A stretch of 56,654 nt of DNA from Prorocentrum cordatum (GCA_963575745.1 CAUYUJ010002050.1:37501-94154), one strand, 5' to 3'; counted from the stretch's first letter, positions 38,080-50,164 are shown. Made by a program: numbers and translations. The notes: generated by a model from the letters alone, not told the origin.

Positions 38080-38366
38080 CGAAGCGAAGAGCCTCGGAGC
38101 CCTGCAGCCTGAGAAACACCGCAGGAACTCGCATACTGAAAAGGAATGCATTGCAAACCGCACGTTGGGAACCCTGCAGGCTGAGAAGCACCGCAGGATG
38201 TCGCATGCTGAAAAGCACTTGTACTGCAGAGCGCAAGCTGCGAAACCTGCAGGCTGAGAAGCACCGCAGGAACTCGCACGCTTTCGAACACTACTGCTCG
38301 AGACCGCAGCTGGAGAGCGGCAGACCGCAGGCTGAGAAGCACCGCGGGCAGGGAGACTTGCAAAAC
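38080..38366. repeat. Tandem GCAGGCTGAGAAGCACCGCG units, 3' of the EEP gene
   Basis: Four imperfect units of about 70-85 bp (the first GCAGCCTGAGAAACACCGCA at 38,102, then cores at 38,176, 38,249 and 38,327), each followed by GGA(A/T)(C/G)TCGCA(C/T). The core is the same 20-mer that occurs repeatedly inside the gene. Confidence 0.85.
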
Positions 38367-40598
38367 TCAGATGTCCTGATCGTCTTGGAGGAAGTCACGC
38401 CAGTCCGGCGGCTGCCAAGAATCGATGATGCTCCTGGAGCCACCGCCCGTGCTGCCGCCGATGTCCAGGTAGTCGCCATCGGCCCTGAACAGACGGCCGT
38501 GCCCCAACGCCAGAATCGCTTGGTTGCGGATTTGAAGCAGCGCTCCGCTCTCAAACATCTGCAACACGTCCAGCTGCCTGCGCGTGAAGTTCGGCTTTGG
38601 CTGGCCAGCCTGGGCAGACAGATGGCGGGAAAGCCGCTCCCCCTCGTTGTAGCGCGCGATGGCCTCGGCCTTCTGGTGGTGCAGCCGGCGCCGCTGTTGC
38701 CGCAGAGCTTCCTCGGGAACTGCTGCATCACGGCCCTCACTGTGATCAGCTTGCAACGCTTGCGTTAGCCAATCAACGTCGAAGCGCCCTGAGAAGGCCA
38801 GCACCTCCCAGATCTGTTTGGTACCGGCCACACGTTGCAAATGGCGATGCCACCGCTTACGCTTCTGGTCTTTCACAAACTTGGCGACGCTACCCAGACC
38901 TGCACCCTTGGCCTGGCCACCTTTTCCCGCAGGCTGAGAAGCACCGTGAGAACCTTTCTTACCGCCTGGCCCTTTGTTAGGACCCTGCGGAACCGCATGG
39001 CCCCCTTGTGGCGCAGACTTGCCTCTCGCTTTTCCCTTTTCGACATCCCGTTCCTGAAGCGCACGCTGCTGCCGCGACTGCTCGTACTGGTCGCGAGCTA
39101 CTCTGACCAATTCCTGGCGCTCAGGCTCCGTGAGAACGTAGCGCATGTCGTCGATGTTCTTGCTCCGCAGAAAGTCATGTCGAAGCTTAAGGACAGAGAG
39201 AATGGCTCGGCCAGTCTCCTCCTGAGACGCAAAGGCCGCGTCATATTCCGAGCCAGGCTGAGGAGCGCCAGCTGGATCAGTGTCCGCTGGCTCCGTGGAC
39301 TTCCTCTTTTTGAAAAGCAAGAGACTGAGATGATGGAGGACTTTCGGATCGTACTCCTCGTCGTACCTGTCGTCCCAAAGCTGCCTCAGCTCCCTGTGCA
39401 AGTCGTTCGCGCGATTCTGAACGACATCCTCGACGTAGTCGGGATCACCCGGTGAAGTCGGTGAAAGCGGAGGAGTAGAACTCGGCGACCGATCCCAATG
39501 CACAGAAGACTCGGCGTCCGCCTGTACGCTGACGTCGGCGTCGGAGACGTTTTCGACGACAATCTTCCGCCTCTTGCTCTCCCCAGGCTGAATAGCACCA
39601 GGGAGAGTGAGCACAACCGCCACCGCATCGTGTGCGTCGTTGCGCATGCCACGATCCGTAAAAGACGCGCCAACGGCAATGGAGCAGAAACGGGCGACTG
39701 CTCCGCAGACCGCGACGTGGTCGCCTTTGAGGTCGGCCGGAGTGGCATGGACCTCCCAGAGCTTCTCGTCGTTCTGCTGGCGCTGGTAAGCCTCCCGCGC
39801 CTCCTGGAAAGTGAGGTTGTCGTCGCCGACTACAAGCAGAACGACTGCCTGGCTCAGATTCTCAAGAATCTTTCCCAGGCAGTCCAGGTGCAAGCGGAGA
39901 TTGCGAACTGTCCGCTTTCGAGTCTGGATGGTCGGCGGTTTCTTGCCGCACACGATGTGCATGTTGGCGATCACCACGTGGAACTTGTCATGGCCTGGTT
40001 TGTTCACCTCAAAATGTGAAATAACAGCATCAATCTCTCGGCCGCTAGGAGGCCTGTAAACTTTGCTGTCTTCGCACAGAGTCAGTTCCGCAGGCTGAGA
40101 AGCACCGCGGAACCCCCAGAGAGTCAAGTAGTTGTCGACCTCCGAGAAGCGAATGCCATCACCGAAAGGCTTACTGAGGATCTCTGTCACGTTGATCCCT
40201 GCTCGGCGAAAGCCTTCACGGAACGCACCGACCTCGCAGCCACAGACAATATCAGCATCAGCGGTCTCCACTATCGTGGCGCACACCCTTCCGAAGTTAG
40301 CGCAGTGAGTGGCCGCCTGCTTACCAGTCATCATGCCCTGCTCGAACCCGAAATTGAACGAGGCGACCGTGAAAGACGCAGGCTGCACAGCGCCAGAACC
40401 AGGCGTCTGTCCACCTTCCTCCGCAGGCTGAGAAGCACCGCGAGGCGGCGCAGGCTGAGAAGCACCGCGAGGCGGCGACACTTCGGACGAGCCTCGCGGA
40501 GCAGAGGCTGCGGATGAACGTTGGGTATGGGGGTACGGCCAGGGGAACGCCATTGCAATCGAAACTGAGTGGACTGCAGTGAGTGAATGCAGTGGCAC
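38367..40598 (-). CDS. EEP-fold (endonuclease/exonuclease/phosphatase) protein with GASQPA inserts
   Basis: The only long, uninterrupted gene outside the retrotransposon (743 codons from Met at 40,598; Met16, MAFPWPYP, is an alternative start). EEP signatures in order: ASFNFGF (Asn82), CGCEVGAF (Glu122), HVVIANMHIVCG (212-214), LLVVGDDNLT (258-261, GDxN loop) and NDAHDAVAVVL (320-324, where SDH is usual). This arrangement implies a metal-dependent phosphodiesterase or nuclease fold. The protein is not in LINE context: no RT follows. Residues 400-743 are Lys/Arg/Gln-rich and helical, with KDQKRKRWHRHLQRV. GASQPA or a variant interrupts the chain about seven times, including inside the EEP domain (165-170). 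The absence of stops suggests it may be expressed. Confidence 0.75.
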   Translation of the reverse strand: MPLHSLTAVHSVSIAMAFPWPYPHTQRSSAASAPRGSSEVSPPRGASQPAPPRGASQPAEEGGQTPGSGAVQPASFTVASFNFGFEQGMMTGKQAATHCANFGRVCATIVETADADIVCGCEVGAFREGFRRAGINVTEILSKPFGDGIRFSEVDNYLTLWGFRGASQPAELTLCEDSKVYRPPSGREIDAVISHFEVNKPGHDKFHVVIANMHIVCGKKPPTIQTRKRTVRNLRLHLDCLGKILENLSQAVVLLVVGDDNLTFQEAREAYQRQQNDEKLWEVHATPADLKGDHVAVCGAVARFCSIAVGASFTDRGMRNDAHDAVAVVLTLPGAIQPGESKRRKIVVENVSDADVSVQADAESSVHWDRSPSSTPPLSPTSPGDPDYVEDVVQNRANDLHRELRQLWDDRYDEEYDPKVLHHLSLLLFKKRKSTEPADTDPAGAPQPGSEYDAAFASQEETGRAILSVLKLRHDFLRSKNIDDMRYVLTEPERQELVRVARDQYEQSRQQRALQERDVEKGKARGKSAPQGGHAVPQGPNKGPGGKKGSHGASQPAGKGGQAKGAGLGSVAKFVKDQKRKRWHRHLQRVAGTKQIWEVLAFSGRFDVDWLTQALQADHSEGRDAAVPEEALRQQRRRLHHQKAEAIARYNEGERLSRHLSAQAGQPKPNFTRRQLDVLQMFESGALLQIRNQAILALGHGRLFRADGDYLDIGGSTGGGSRSIIDSWQPPDWRDFLQDDQDI

Positions 40599-40683
40599 GA
40601 TTGAATGCAGTGGACTGCAGTGTCACTAGCAATTCCTGAACCAAACACGGCTGTGGCGGAAGGACTACGAAGCGTCTGGCTAT

Positions 40684-41040
40684 TCAAAATGTGGCCCGGG
40701 AATGTAGTTCTGGGAACTCGAAGACCAGGAAGTGGCCTACAGTTGGCTCCGGGCATCCAAAATGTGGCCCGGGAATGGAATTCTGGGAACTCGAAGAGCA
40801 CGAAGTGTGTGACTGTTGCATCCGGCCCTCCAGAATGTGGCCCGGGAATGGCGTTCTGGGATGTCGAAGAGCACGAAGTGTGTGACTGTTGCATCTGGTT
40901 ATTCTAAATGTGGCCCGGGAATGGCGTTCTGGGATCTCGAAGAACACGAAGTGTGTGACTGTTGCATCCGGGTATTCAGAATGTGGCCTGGGAATGGAGT
41001 TCTGGGAAGTCGAAGAGCACGAAGTGTGTGACTGTTGGTG
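40684..41040. repeat. 73-bp tandem array, 5 units (copy B)
   Basis: Same unit and same order of the two unit types as in copy A, and nearly identical sequence. Confidence 0.95.
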
Positions 41041-41189
41041 AAAAACGAGCCCGGCACCCTGCCGCCCGGCAACTCCCCAACACCTGCCCGGACCCCCCTG
41101 TGGAGTGATCTGTGAGCTCTTTTGAGTCAACTAGAAACCTATCAGTCTTCGCTGTTAGGTAACTATAGCTTAGGTACTTGGGAATTTGA

Positions 41190-41600
41190 TTTCAAGATTA
41201 CAATAGGATTCCTTTTTGTGGAGGATTGCGCTCGGATTCCTTTTATTGAGGATTACAATAGGATTCTTTTTGTCGAGGATTACACTAGGATTCCTTGTGT
41301 GGAGGATTACAAAAGGATTCCTTCGCTGGAGGATTTCAGTCGGATTCCTTTTGTGGATTACTACATTAGGATTCCTTGTGTGGAGGATTACAAGAGGATT
41401 CCTTATTTGGGGGATTACATTAGGATTCCTTTTGTGGATAATTACAATAGGATTCCTTTCGTGGCGGTTCTAATAGGATTCTCTTCAAACCGTATTACAC
41501 TAGGATTCCTTCTGATGGGGACTACAAAGTGATTCTTTATGGCGGGGAATACAATCGGATTCCTTCTGAGGAGGATTACAATAGGACTCCACTTGTTGAA
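41190..41600. repeat. 27-bp array, inverted orientation
   Basis: GGATTACAATAGGATTCCTT(TTGTGGA) units, about 15, i.e. the reverse complement of the arrays at 33.6, 35.0 and 36.8 kb. Frames show the IGFLLWRIT-type 9-residue period. Confidence 0.93.
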
Positions 41601-42679
41601 GGCTTCAAACACAAACAAACTGTCAGTCGCCAAGAATCACCGTGGCTCTTTGCGTCCGAGCAGCAGCAACTAAATAAAAGCCAAGCGGGAGAGCCCCAAA
41701 GGTGGATCTTGGGAGCCCCCCTGCCATACATATATGTCTCTCTCTTTCTCCCTTTGAGTGGTCATCCGCGTAGTACCAATCTCCTGAAGAACAACAGCCA
41801 ATTATGGACACACGGACCCTGCTCAAAAAGGACCCCCACAGCGCCTCCTTGACTGCCTGGCTGCAAGGACGGGTCAAATGAGACGAGGCCACGGCCGCGA
41901 TCCCAAGGCCGTGACCGATCATGTTGAGGTCGTCGGTGAAGTGCCTGGACGTGAACCTGAACTTCATCTTCCCGTAGGCCATGTTCTTCGTCCATTTCTG
42001 GCGGGCAGGGCGCGCTGCAGAGCGACGGCCGCTCCGCGATGAGAACTCGCATGCCCCGTGGCGCGCCCGCGCCGAGGCGGCGGCCAGATATCCCTGACGC
42101 GATTGGAGGGCACTACAGTCGGACCTGGAACAGATCCAACACACAGGAAGAACATCAGGGTGCCCGATCCGACTGTAGCCTTGGCGGCACGCACTCGGAG
42201 GTGGACCCACCAGGGGCGGCGCACGTGCGCCCACGCGGCTTCCAGCCAGCTGGTCCCACTGAGCTAAGCGCTGCCAGGGAGCCTGGAGGTCTCTAAGAGC
42301 CACTAAGACCCCAGCAACCCATTAAGGCGATCACCCGATGGACCTGTCAATGTGGGGGGCCCAACTCAACATACAAACGCGCGCACTGGTATCTTCCCTT
42401 CCCTCTTCACCCTACTTCTCTGGGAGGGCAGTGGCATGTTGTGTTTCCTACGTTTCTCTCCGATATTCCATCATATGAATGTGTCGTTGGCGTCACGCCT
42501 CCGCCTCCATTTATCCGTCCCGCCCCTTCAATATCGCTCATACCCGAGATGACTTTCATACTGAACATTCAATACGATTCAAATTCCGACTCTCGCGCAC
42601 TCAACCGCTTATACTCAGACGCTATCCCGGTATCAGTTGCACCTCATAGACCCCCGTTCGGGTGATACAGAGAGGGTTG
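41601..42679. other. No gene recognised
   Basis: Apart from the short dispersed segment at 41,690-41,730 shared with 31,440, the DNA appears unique. The minus-strand frame 42,303-41,623 (226 codons) shows no domain and is probably spurious. Confidence 0.45.
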
Positions 42680-43070
42680 GGGCCCAGAGAACTTGCATTT
42701 CGTGTTACATGTCGTCTTGTATGTGGACACGCATTCGATGTGCATTTCGGCTGCATTTGAGTTGTCACGCTGGCCTGCACTTCACCTTGCATTTCAATTG
42801 CAGCAGGATTTGCATTGCGATGCATGTCGGCTTGCATTCCGATGTGCATTTCGATTGCAAGGTGACGCGCGTGTCGGGTTGCGCTTCGACCTGCAGTCTG
42901 ATTGAGCTTGGGTTTGCAAGTCGACGTTAATATCGCTTGCAACTGGATTTGCATTGCTAATTGTAACTATGTATGTGTGCATTTCGATACGTATGCGTTT
43001 CGATTACAACTTGACGTGCATACAGGACCGCGTTTCGATTCGCATTATGATTGCAAGTGTCGATGCGCAA
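42680..43070. repeat. Degenerate TTGCATTTCGATTGCA minisatellite
   Basis: TTGCAT(T/G)(T/C)CGAT and TTGCA repeat at intervals of roughly 20-25 bp with heavy divergence. Confidence 0.7.
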
Positions 43071-43079
43071 AACCAAAAA

Positions 43080-43560
43080 AACGGCAACCTTTGCTTTTGT
43101 CGACTTGGGCATGCTTTCTGCAATCGGCCAAGCTTTTCACTAGGCAATCGAAGACTTAGGCAACCAGGTCTAAAGGAACGGTCGACCTGGGCAATCCTTT
43201 TCCTTTAGGCGACTTGGGTCTTCATGCTGACTTGTGCAAGCCTATTCAAAAGGAGGCCGACGACTTGAACTCTGGGTGACCTTGTCTGAAGTCGATCATA
43301 ATACACATGTATGTGACTTGCGTCGACGTCGGCATGCTTTCTGCACGTGGGCAGTTTGGGAAGCTTCTCACAAGGAGGGAAACGACTTGGGCAACCTGTT
43401 ATGAAGGAGACGGTCGACATGAGTACCATGTTCTGCATTTGTCGACTTCGCATGACTGCTGCCCTTTGTGCACTCCTTGCAACGGAAAACCGACGACTGG
43501 GGCACGTCGTCGATGCTGTTGGAAAGCCTGCCCCATTGCAGAAAGCATGCTCCATTTGAA
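43080..43560. repeat. Diverged tandem repeat with GTCGACTTGGGCATGC core
   Basis: GTCGAC(T/G)T(G/C)GGCATGCTTTCTGCA recurs at about 43,097 and 43,322, with AAGCTT(T/C)TCAC and GACTT(A/G)GGCAACC following in both. Two long units of about 225 bp with internal shorter repetition. Confidence 0.7.
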
Positions 43561-43609
43561 AAAGATGACAGACAGCCAGGGAGACGGCGCCCTGGGGTGC
43601 CGCCCGAAC

Positions 43610-43815
43610 CCAGCAGGTCAGCCGATTAGCCCATCAGCGACCGAGCAACCGATCAGCCGATCAACCAATCAGCAGAACAATCTCATCGGCTGATCGGCTG
43701 CTCGGCCGCTGATCGGCTGATCAGCTGATCGGCCGCTGATCGGCTGATCTGCTGTTCTGCATTCTCGGCCGCTGATCGGCTGGTCGGCTGCTCGGTCGCT
43801 GATCGGTTCGTACGC
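43610..43815. repeat. GATCAGCC / GGCTGATC repeat with inverted halves
   Basis: The left part (43,615-43,680) repeats CCGATCAGC; the right part (43,685-43,800) repeats GGCTGATCGGC. The halves can pair as a hairpin. Frames read SRSATEQPI repeats in either direction. Confidence 0.85.
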
Positions 43816-44939
43816 CTGTCGGCCGAAGATCCCAAGACGGCCATGGGACCCAAGACGGCCAAGGAGGGCCCCAAGAGGGCCTCAAGATGGGGAGCTCGAG
43901 TTGAAATTTCGAGGCTCGGGAACAGGCAGAAGATGCCTCAAATAGGCCCCCTTTATGAGGCCCCCGGAGTTTTCAAATGTGGCGGAATGCAATCGGTCCG
44001 CCGCCCACTGCGCTTGTCACAAGCGTGCTTGGCGTGCTGAACCGTGTACGGTTTGGTTTTCGTTCCTTTTCCGAAAGAACACCCTTTTGCGGCCTCGGCC
44101 GATTGCGCCGGCCACGAAGAAGGCCGCACAAACGATCTCAACGTCCACGAAGAAACCCCCAATACGGCTCAATATGGCTTCTAAGAGTGAGAAGTTTAGG
44201 GGACAGGGTTTTGACCATGAGGTTAAAATACGAGACCCCTACTCTTAGGATGACGTCGGCGACGTACCGAAGTATCCAACAACTCATCCCTTGATCCTTG
44301 GCAATGGAAGATGGATCATAAAAAGACGTGGCTTTTGTCCGTTGCTAAGCGCCGCAAATAGAGCCGCATTCAGTCGTGCAACTGGCATATAGGACAGCGC
44401 TGCCTTGGCCCAAGACAGCGTCGGATATAGCGCTCGCTACGCAGCCTCTTCTTAAGCCTCGTTCAAAAGTCGGAAAAGGGGGGCAAACGCTAGATCCTAG
44501 TCATAGTAAATGGTATTAAGTGGAGAGGAAAAATGGGGATTTTGTTTTTCAACACCACCAACAACACACAGGCAAGTAAATAATAACCAGCACGGAGTAT
44601 TAGGGCCGAGCCCGGGCGGGCCCCCTCGTCCAGCCGCAGATGTGATAATTATGGGTGGCCGCGGACAAGACTGCTTGACCATCCGCAAATGATGAAGGGG
44701 AACGACTGGCCAAATGCAAGACGTCAGAGCGCGCGGCATGCGAAGGGATATGACCAAGCGGTCGGACTCCCCCCCCACAACCAAAAAAAAAGAATAGTGC
44801 CCGTGTCTGGGCACTCGTGGTAGGTGCGAAACTATGGGTGTCAATGGTCGTGGCCGGGCGAAATGAACCACGTTGCAGGCGCGCATGCCCGTGTCCGGGC
44901 AAAGATAACTACTTGTCTGACATTGGGTGGTCGTCCTCA
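43816..44939. other. No gene recognised
   Basis: Unique DNA with no domain in any frame. CCAAGA(C/G)GGCC(A/C) repeats at 43,830-43,885 belong to the weak AAGAGGCCC-type repetition seen at 34.2, 47.1 and 54-55.9 kb. Confidence 0.4.
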
Positions 44940-46500
44940 TTGGCATCCGCCGGCCCTGAATAGGGCGCCCCTACGTTGGCGGTGTCCTTCTTGCCTCGAT
45001 AGGGCATGTTCTTCCTTACTTCGTACTTCAAGGACTGATTGCCTTCCATCCCTTGCAGCAGTAACGCACGATCGATGCACCCCTTGGCATGGCCGCCAGA
45101 GGTCGCATCTCGCGCATCTCACCACTGCACGCCATGAACTACACCTCGGCCCACTCTGCGTTAGACAACTGATTTGCCTCAGCAGGGCGCGTTCGGAAGG
45201 TTTCTTCGAGTCCTTACTTGACAACGATTTAAAGACCGACTCAGTGTCTATAGTAAGGATGGCCTTAAATGCCGAGACGACCGGATTCCAGAATGTTCTC
45301 ATGCTGAGTGAGCCGCAGGGCTCTGGCTCTGAGCTCATGTAGCGCAAATATGGTAGAGTCGCAGTCCTCAAGATTATGAGCGGCTGCCAGTGCTTCAGCT
45401 AAAGAGCTGAAAACAACCTGCAAGCGATGCGGCTTGCAGCGCGCATCAATCAGATGCACTACTGCCTTGCCATCGGGCGCGCGCCCGGGCAGTAAGCGGT
45501 TGGCTCCTCGGATCGCATGATATATCCTTGCACTTCGTCATCTTCGCCCCCATTGAGGCGACGGTATCCTGAGTCACTATGGAGGTCCACTTCTCCTGTC
45601 GGAGTCACAAGTTGAAATGCTGATGTCTTTGGACCTTGCTGAAGTTTGCGCACGACACAGTTAAGAGTCCCCGCGCATGGAGGCAAATGGTTCCTATGCA
45701 GGTTGCATGGATACCACGCGCACCAGCAACCGCACCTGAGTGATCAATTCACACGCCAAGGCGCCACGCAAAGTGATGAACATGTCGGACGCGGCATTCG
45801 TTGCTTTATCTTGCGCTACATCACCCGTGAGTTCTGGATGTTGCATCGGGCGAAGCTGCTTGATGTACTTATCTCAATGCAGCCAGACGTAGCCGCCCTT
45901 GGTCATCGCGTTTGGTACGGCGCAGTTGACGTAACAGCGTTTGTCTCGCATGCGCCGAAAGTCCCTTCTACAAATTTGGCGCACTTGTCAATCGTGTCCT
46001 CCACTCCTGCCATGTTGACGTCGTCAACGTGCTCGGTTGTTAGGAGGTTTGGTTTGGGTTTGTCTCAACATGTACATCACACGCCGTGAGTGTTAGCCCG
46101 AATCCTCGGGTAATGGTTCTGAGCATCTGTGAGAATGCCCTAGGGGCGTCTGTGGCGCCTGTGCCTGGTCTAGGGCACTGAAGACAATGCTTGAACTCGT
46201 CATATGACGAGAAGCTAGGCAGCGCACGTAGCACCGAGGCTGCCAGCCCACGGCAAGTCAAACCCTTCAAGAAAGCCTTATCGATGTCCATGGATGCCAG
46301 GATCCACTGTTTCGCGCACCCAGCCGCGCCGGCGAGCCATCTCTGGCCTTCTCGACGAGCTGCGCCTGAGAAGGCTTCCACGTCGAATGCTTCAACGTCC
46401 ATAAAGCCACGAAGAGTAAGACGCAATCGCATCGTTCGTTCCATTTTGCCTGTGCCGTTTTCGGCGAACTTCACTTGTACGCGTATCTAGAGGTCGTCAT
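44940..46500 (-). pseudogene. Second copia pol fragment (RT to RNase H), heavily decayed
   Basis: Frame 46474-46040 reads MERTMRLRLTLRGFMDVEAF, ILASMDIDKAFLKGL and GTGATDAPRAFSQML, i.e. the RVT_2 lead, the first catalytic Asp (DIDKAFL) and the G-x-x-DAPR block. After several stops, KYIKQLRPM and RGALAWELITQVRLLVRVV near 45,800-45,700 match the copia connection. FSSLAEALAAAHNLED (about 45,410) with HLIDARCKPH recalls RNase H. The YVDD segment is not intact. Same orientation as the giant element but different in sequence, so a separate lineage. Confidence 0.7.
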
Positions 46501-47547
<1,047 letters not shown>

Positions 47548-47710
47548 GAGAGGGTCCCAAGAGTACACCAAAGTGGCTCCGCGAAGACCCCAAGAGAGCC
47601 AAGATGGCTCCAAGGGGCCACCGAGAAGACACTTCCAAGGCGACTGTTACACTGTATGCTTTTGCGCTTCCCTAATTAAAGCAACTCGCCTGGCGATATG
47701 TTTCTGGATG

Positions 47711-49415
47711 GGTTGGTGGGGATATTTATGCTCGCAACCGCAAGCGGGCAGCCGCGCGGCGTCAAATAGTCAAACGCGAGACCAGTTTACGTGCGCGGGG
47801 AAGCGACACAACAACGGGGAAAAGCTGGTGGGAATACTTTTTGGTCAGCGGGCTCGCGGAGCAGGTCGAAAACCATCCAAACACTAGCCTGCTGGTGGGG
47901 ATAGTTTTCCGTCGCAGCCGCAGGCGAACGCGCCAGCAGCGTGAAAGATCGAGCGGGCTACGCGCGAACCTGCTTGCCTAACGTCGGCTAACCAGCGGCC
48001 TCACCAGCACCTTAGCTGACCGGACAGTGCGAGGGGGTGCGGGCTGCAGCTGCCAGGAACCAGGCCCAGGGGCGAGCGCATGCAGAATTAGCCAACCGAG
48101 GTTGGAGCGCAGCCAAAATGGCGCGGGGGCGATACCAGGATGTGGCCAGGATCACCATCACTGGGAACGCTGACACCAGCTGGGCCAGGAAGAATTCACT
48201 GGCCATGGAACCAGTGCATGGAAGTGGCGCCACCAAACTCGCACACAACGAGACTCCTGAAAGGAGTACTGATCAGGACACTTGTCGTCAAATGCTGATG
48301 GGGATACTTTTTTGGTCGCGGCCACCAGCGAGCGCGCAAGCGGCGAGAGAAGTTGCCCGGGCCGGCGGGCAAACCGAATTAGCTACAAGACGCGCCGCAG
48401 GCCGGCCGGCCCACTCACCAAGCAGCAGCGGGGCTGCGCGGGAGGCTGACAGCTGGGGGCATCCAGGGAAACTCAGGCACGTGCCGTCTGACAAAATGCC
48501 GAAGAATTCGGTGCATGCCGCGAGGCATGACCCAAACAGACGACGCGGGGACGTGCACGAAGGCGTCGACGTGCCCATCATGCTGGGTGGGCGTTCAGGC
48601 GAGAAGATTGATGGGCGAGTCGCCAGGGGCGCCAGGCCCAGGGCCGTCCCAACGGCGGGTGCGGGCAAGAGGAGCTGAACTGCCGAAGGACGTCGCAAAC
48701 CTGCCTGAAGGGGGGGATGAGTCCAGGGTGCTGTTGCGACTGCAGAAGGCTAAACCACTCCGGCGCGACCACAGTACCCAAGGGGTCATCGTCACGTGCC
48801 CGAGGGAGACCCGGACGTCACTGGGCCGGCCCCTCCAACAACGGCACAGAGCCGACGCCAGATGGACTGTAGGAAAAATCCAGGCTGGCGTGGTGAACGT
48901 AGCCAGCGAGGCAGGGGGATCCAGGGAAGGGCTGCATCCACGGGTCTGCGAGCCTGGCAGATGCCCAGCCCGGGGGAGACCGGAGGGGAGGGACGGTGGG
49001 GACAGACATCACCGGCCCTCCACGCCGAGGGGTTCCCCGGGGACACCTGGCGAGAAAGGGGGGCATAAAGAACGTCCACCTCGCGATCCAGGGGCAAGTG
49101 AACCCGGCAGCAGCACTGCCCAGGAGGGACCCGAGGAGAGGGGCGGTGGGGACAGACATCACCGACCCTCCACACGGATCCCAGGGGGACCTGGCGGGGC
49201 AGGGGCGGCTGGTGGGGATACTTTTTTGGTCGGCGGCCACGCGACAACGGTCAGACGGAAACAGCGATGCCCGGGGCAACGGAACACGGCAAATTACACG
49301 CGATGCGTGGTGTGCACATGCACTGAGCAAAATGCTCCGTATTAAGGCGAACGCACATAGGCGCCAACCACATCGAAGTGAAGCAGACAGCAGGCTGGTG
49401 GGGATACGCGAAGCG
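47711..49415. repeat. Six dispersed GCTGGTGGGGATACTTTTTT units
   Basis: Copies at 47,713, 47,824, 47,891, 48,292, 49,208 and 49,393 (plus 35,012). Most continue with TTTTGGTCG and a GC-rich GC(A/G)GCC block; the 35,012 and 49,393 copies continue with ACGCGAAGCGT. No gene is recognised between them. The + strand frame 48,515-49,345 lacks a domain. Confidence 0.75.
48985..49205. repeat. Tandem duplication, about 149 bp
   Basis: GGTGGGGACAGACATCACCG occurs at about 48,995 and 49,146, each preceded by GGAG(A/G)GG and followed by (G/A)CCCTCCAC. Confidence 0.85.
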
Positions 49416-50007
49416 TCAAGGATTGAAAGAGGTCACCTGATGGGCTCACGTCATCCTGACCCCCAAGAATACTCTATAAAAAGAAGCCCCCAATCGCGGC
49501 CACCGACACCGCAAGAACATGACAAACTCTAGATTGTGGAAAGAGAAGATGCCAAATCCCAAGCTGGCTGGTTCGCATGGGAAGTCTTCACACACAATCT
49601 GCTCCTAGGCTTAGGTCGGGCATGTCCTCGTACAGGCGGACTTTGGAAGAAAAATGGGTAATAGCCAAAAATACACCCCAAATAATCAAAACACTATAAA
49701 AGAAAACGTCCCCATATGTTCTTGGGGCTATTTTGAATACTCCTCCTGTAGAAAAACATGCCTTACTTAATCCTAGGCGCTCCCAAGAAAGCCCCGCTGA
49801 GGGAGCGAGCGGAGGAGGCACCGTGGTGCCCCGGCTTTCCCGCGTCACCCCCTCCTCCTTCATCCTGGCGCGTTGGTCCAGGACGCAATGTTCAGTAACA
49901 TGCGGTGTCCCGAGAACGACCTCGCAGGCTCCGCAGACAACAACCTCGTAAGCTACGATGTGCGCGGTGCTGCTGATACAAAGCATGAACATGAAATAAC
50001 AACAAAG
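49416..50007. other. No gene recognised
   Basis: Unique DNA up to the left end of copy C. The minus-strand frame 49,992-49,588 has hydrophobic stretches (GDVFFYSVLIIWGVFLAI) but no family resemblance. Confidence 0.45.
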
Positions 50008-50164
50008 TATCCTGGCAAAGCAACCTAACAGCGATGTGTAGGAGCATATCTGGAAGCATTCCCCTTAAGATTCGGATGAGAATCCAGTTGTAGAATTCTG
50101 CTGTTCTCGCAGTCGTAGTCGCATTCGCGATGACAGTCGCAGTGGCAACGGCAGTCGCAGTCAC

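Larger units (their letters stand above)
37311..41162. mobile_element. ACCTAACAGCGA family, copy B, carrying a gene
   Basis: Left 12-mer at 37326-37337 and inverted 12-mer at 41149-41160, with the same leader and tail as copies A and C. Between the simple repeat and the 73-bp array it holds about 2.9 kb that the other copies lack, including the 743-codon EEP-fold gene on the minus strand. If the ends are true TIRs, the gene is cargo. Otherwise two family fragments happen to bracket it. Confidence 0.6.

Noticed and set aside
41623-42303. 226-codon minus-strand ORF as a gene
   Set aside because: No domain and no compositional support; it overlaps another frame.
48515-49345. 276-codon + strand ORF
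   Set aside because: It spans the 149-bp duplication and GGTGGGGATAC units; charged and Gly/Arg-rich without a domain.
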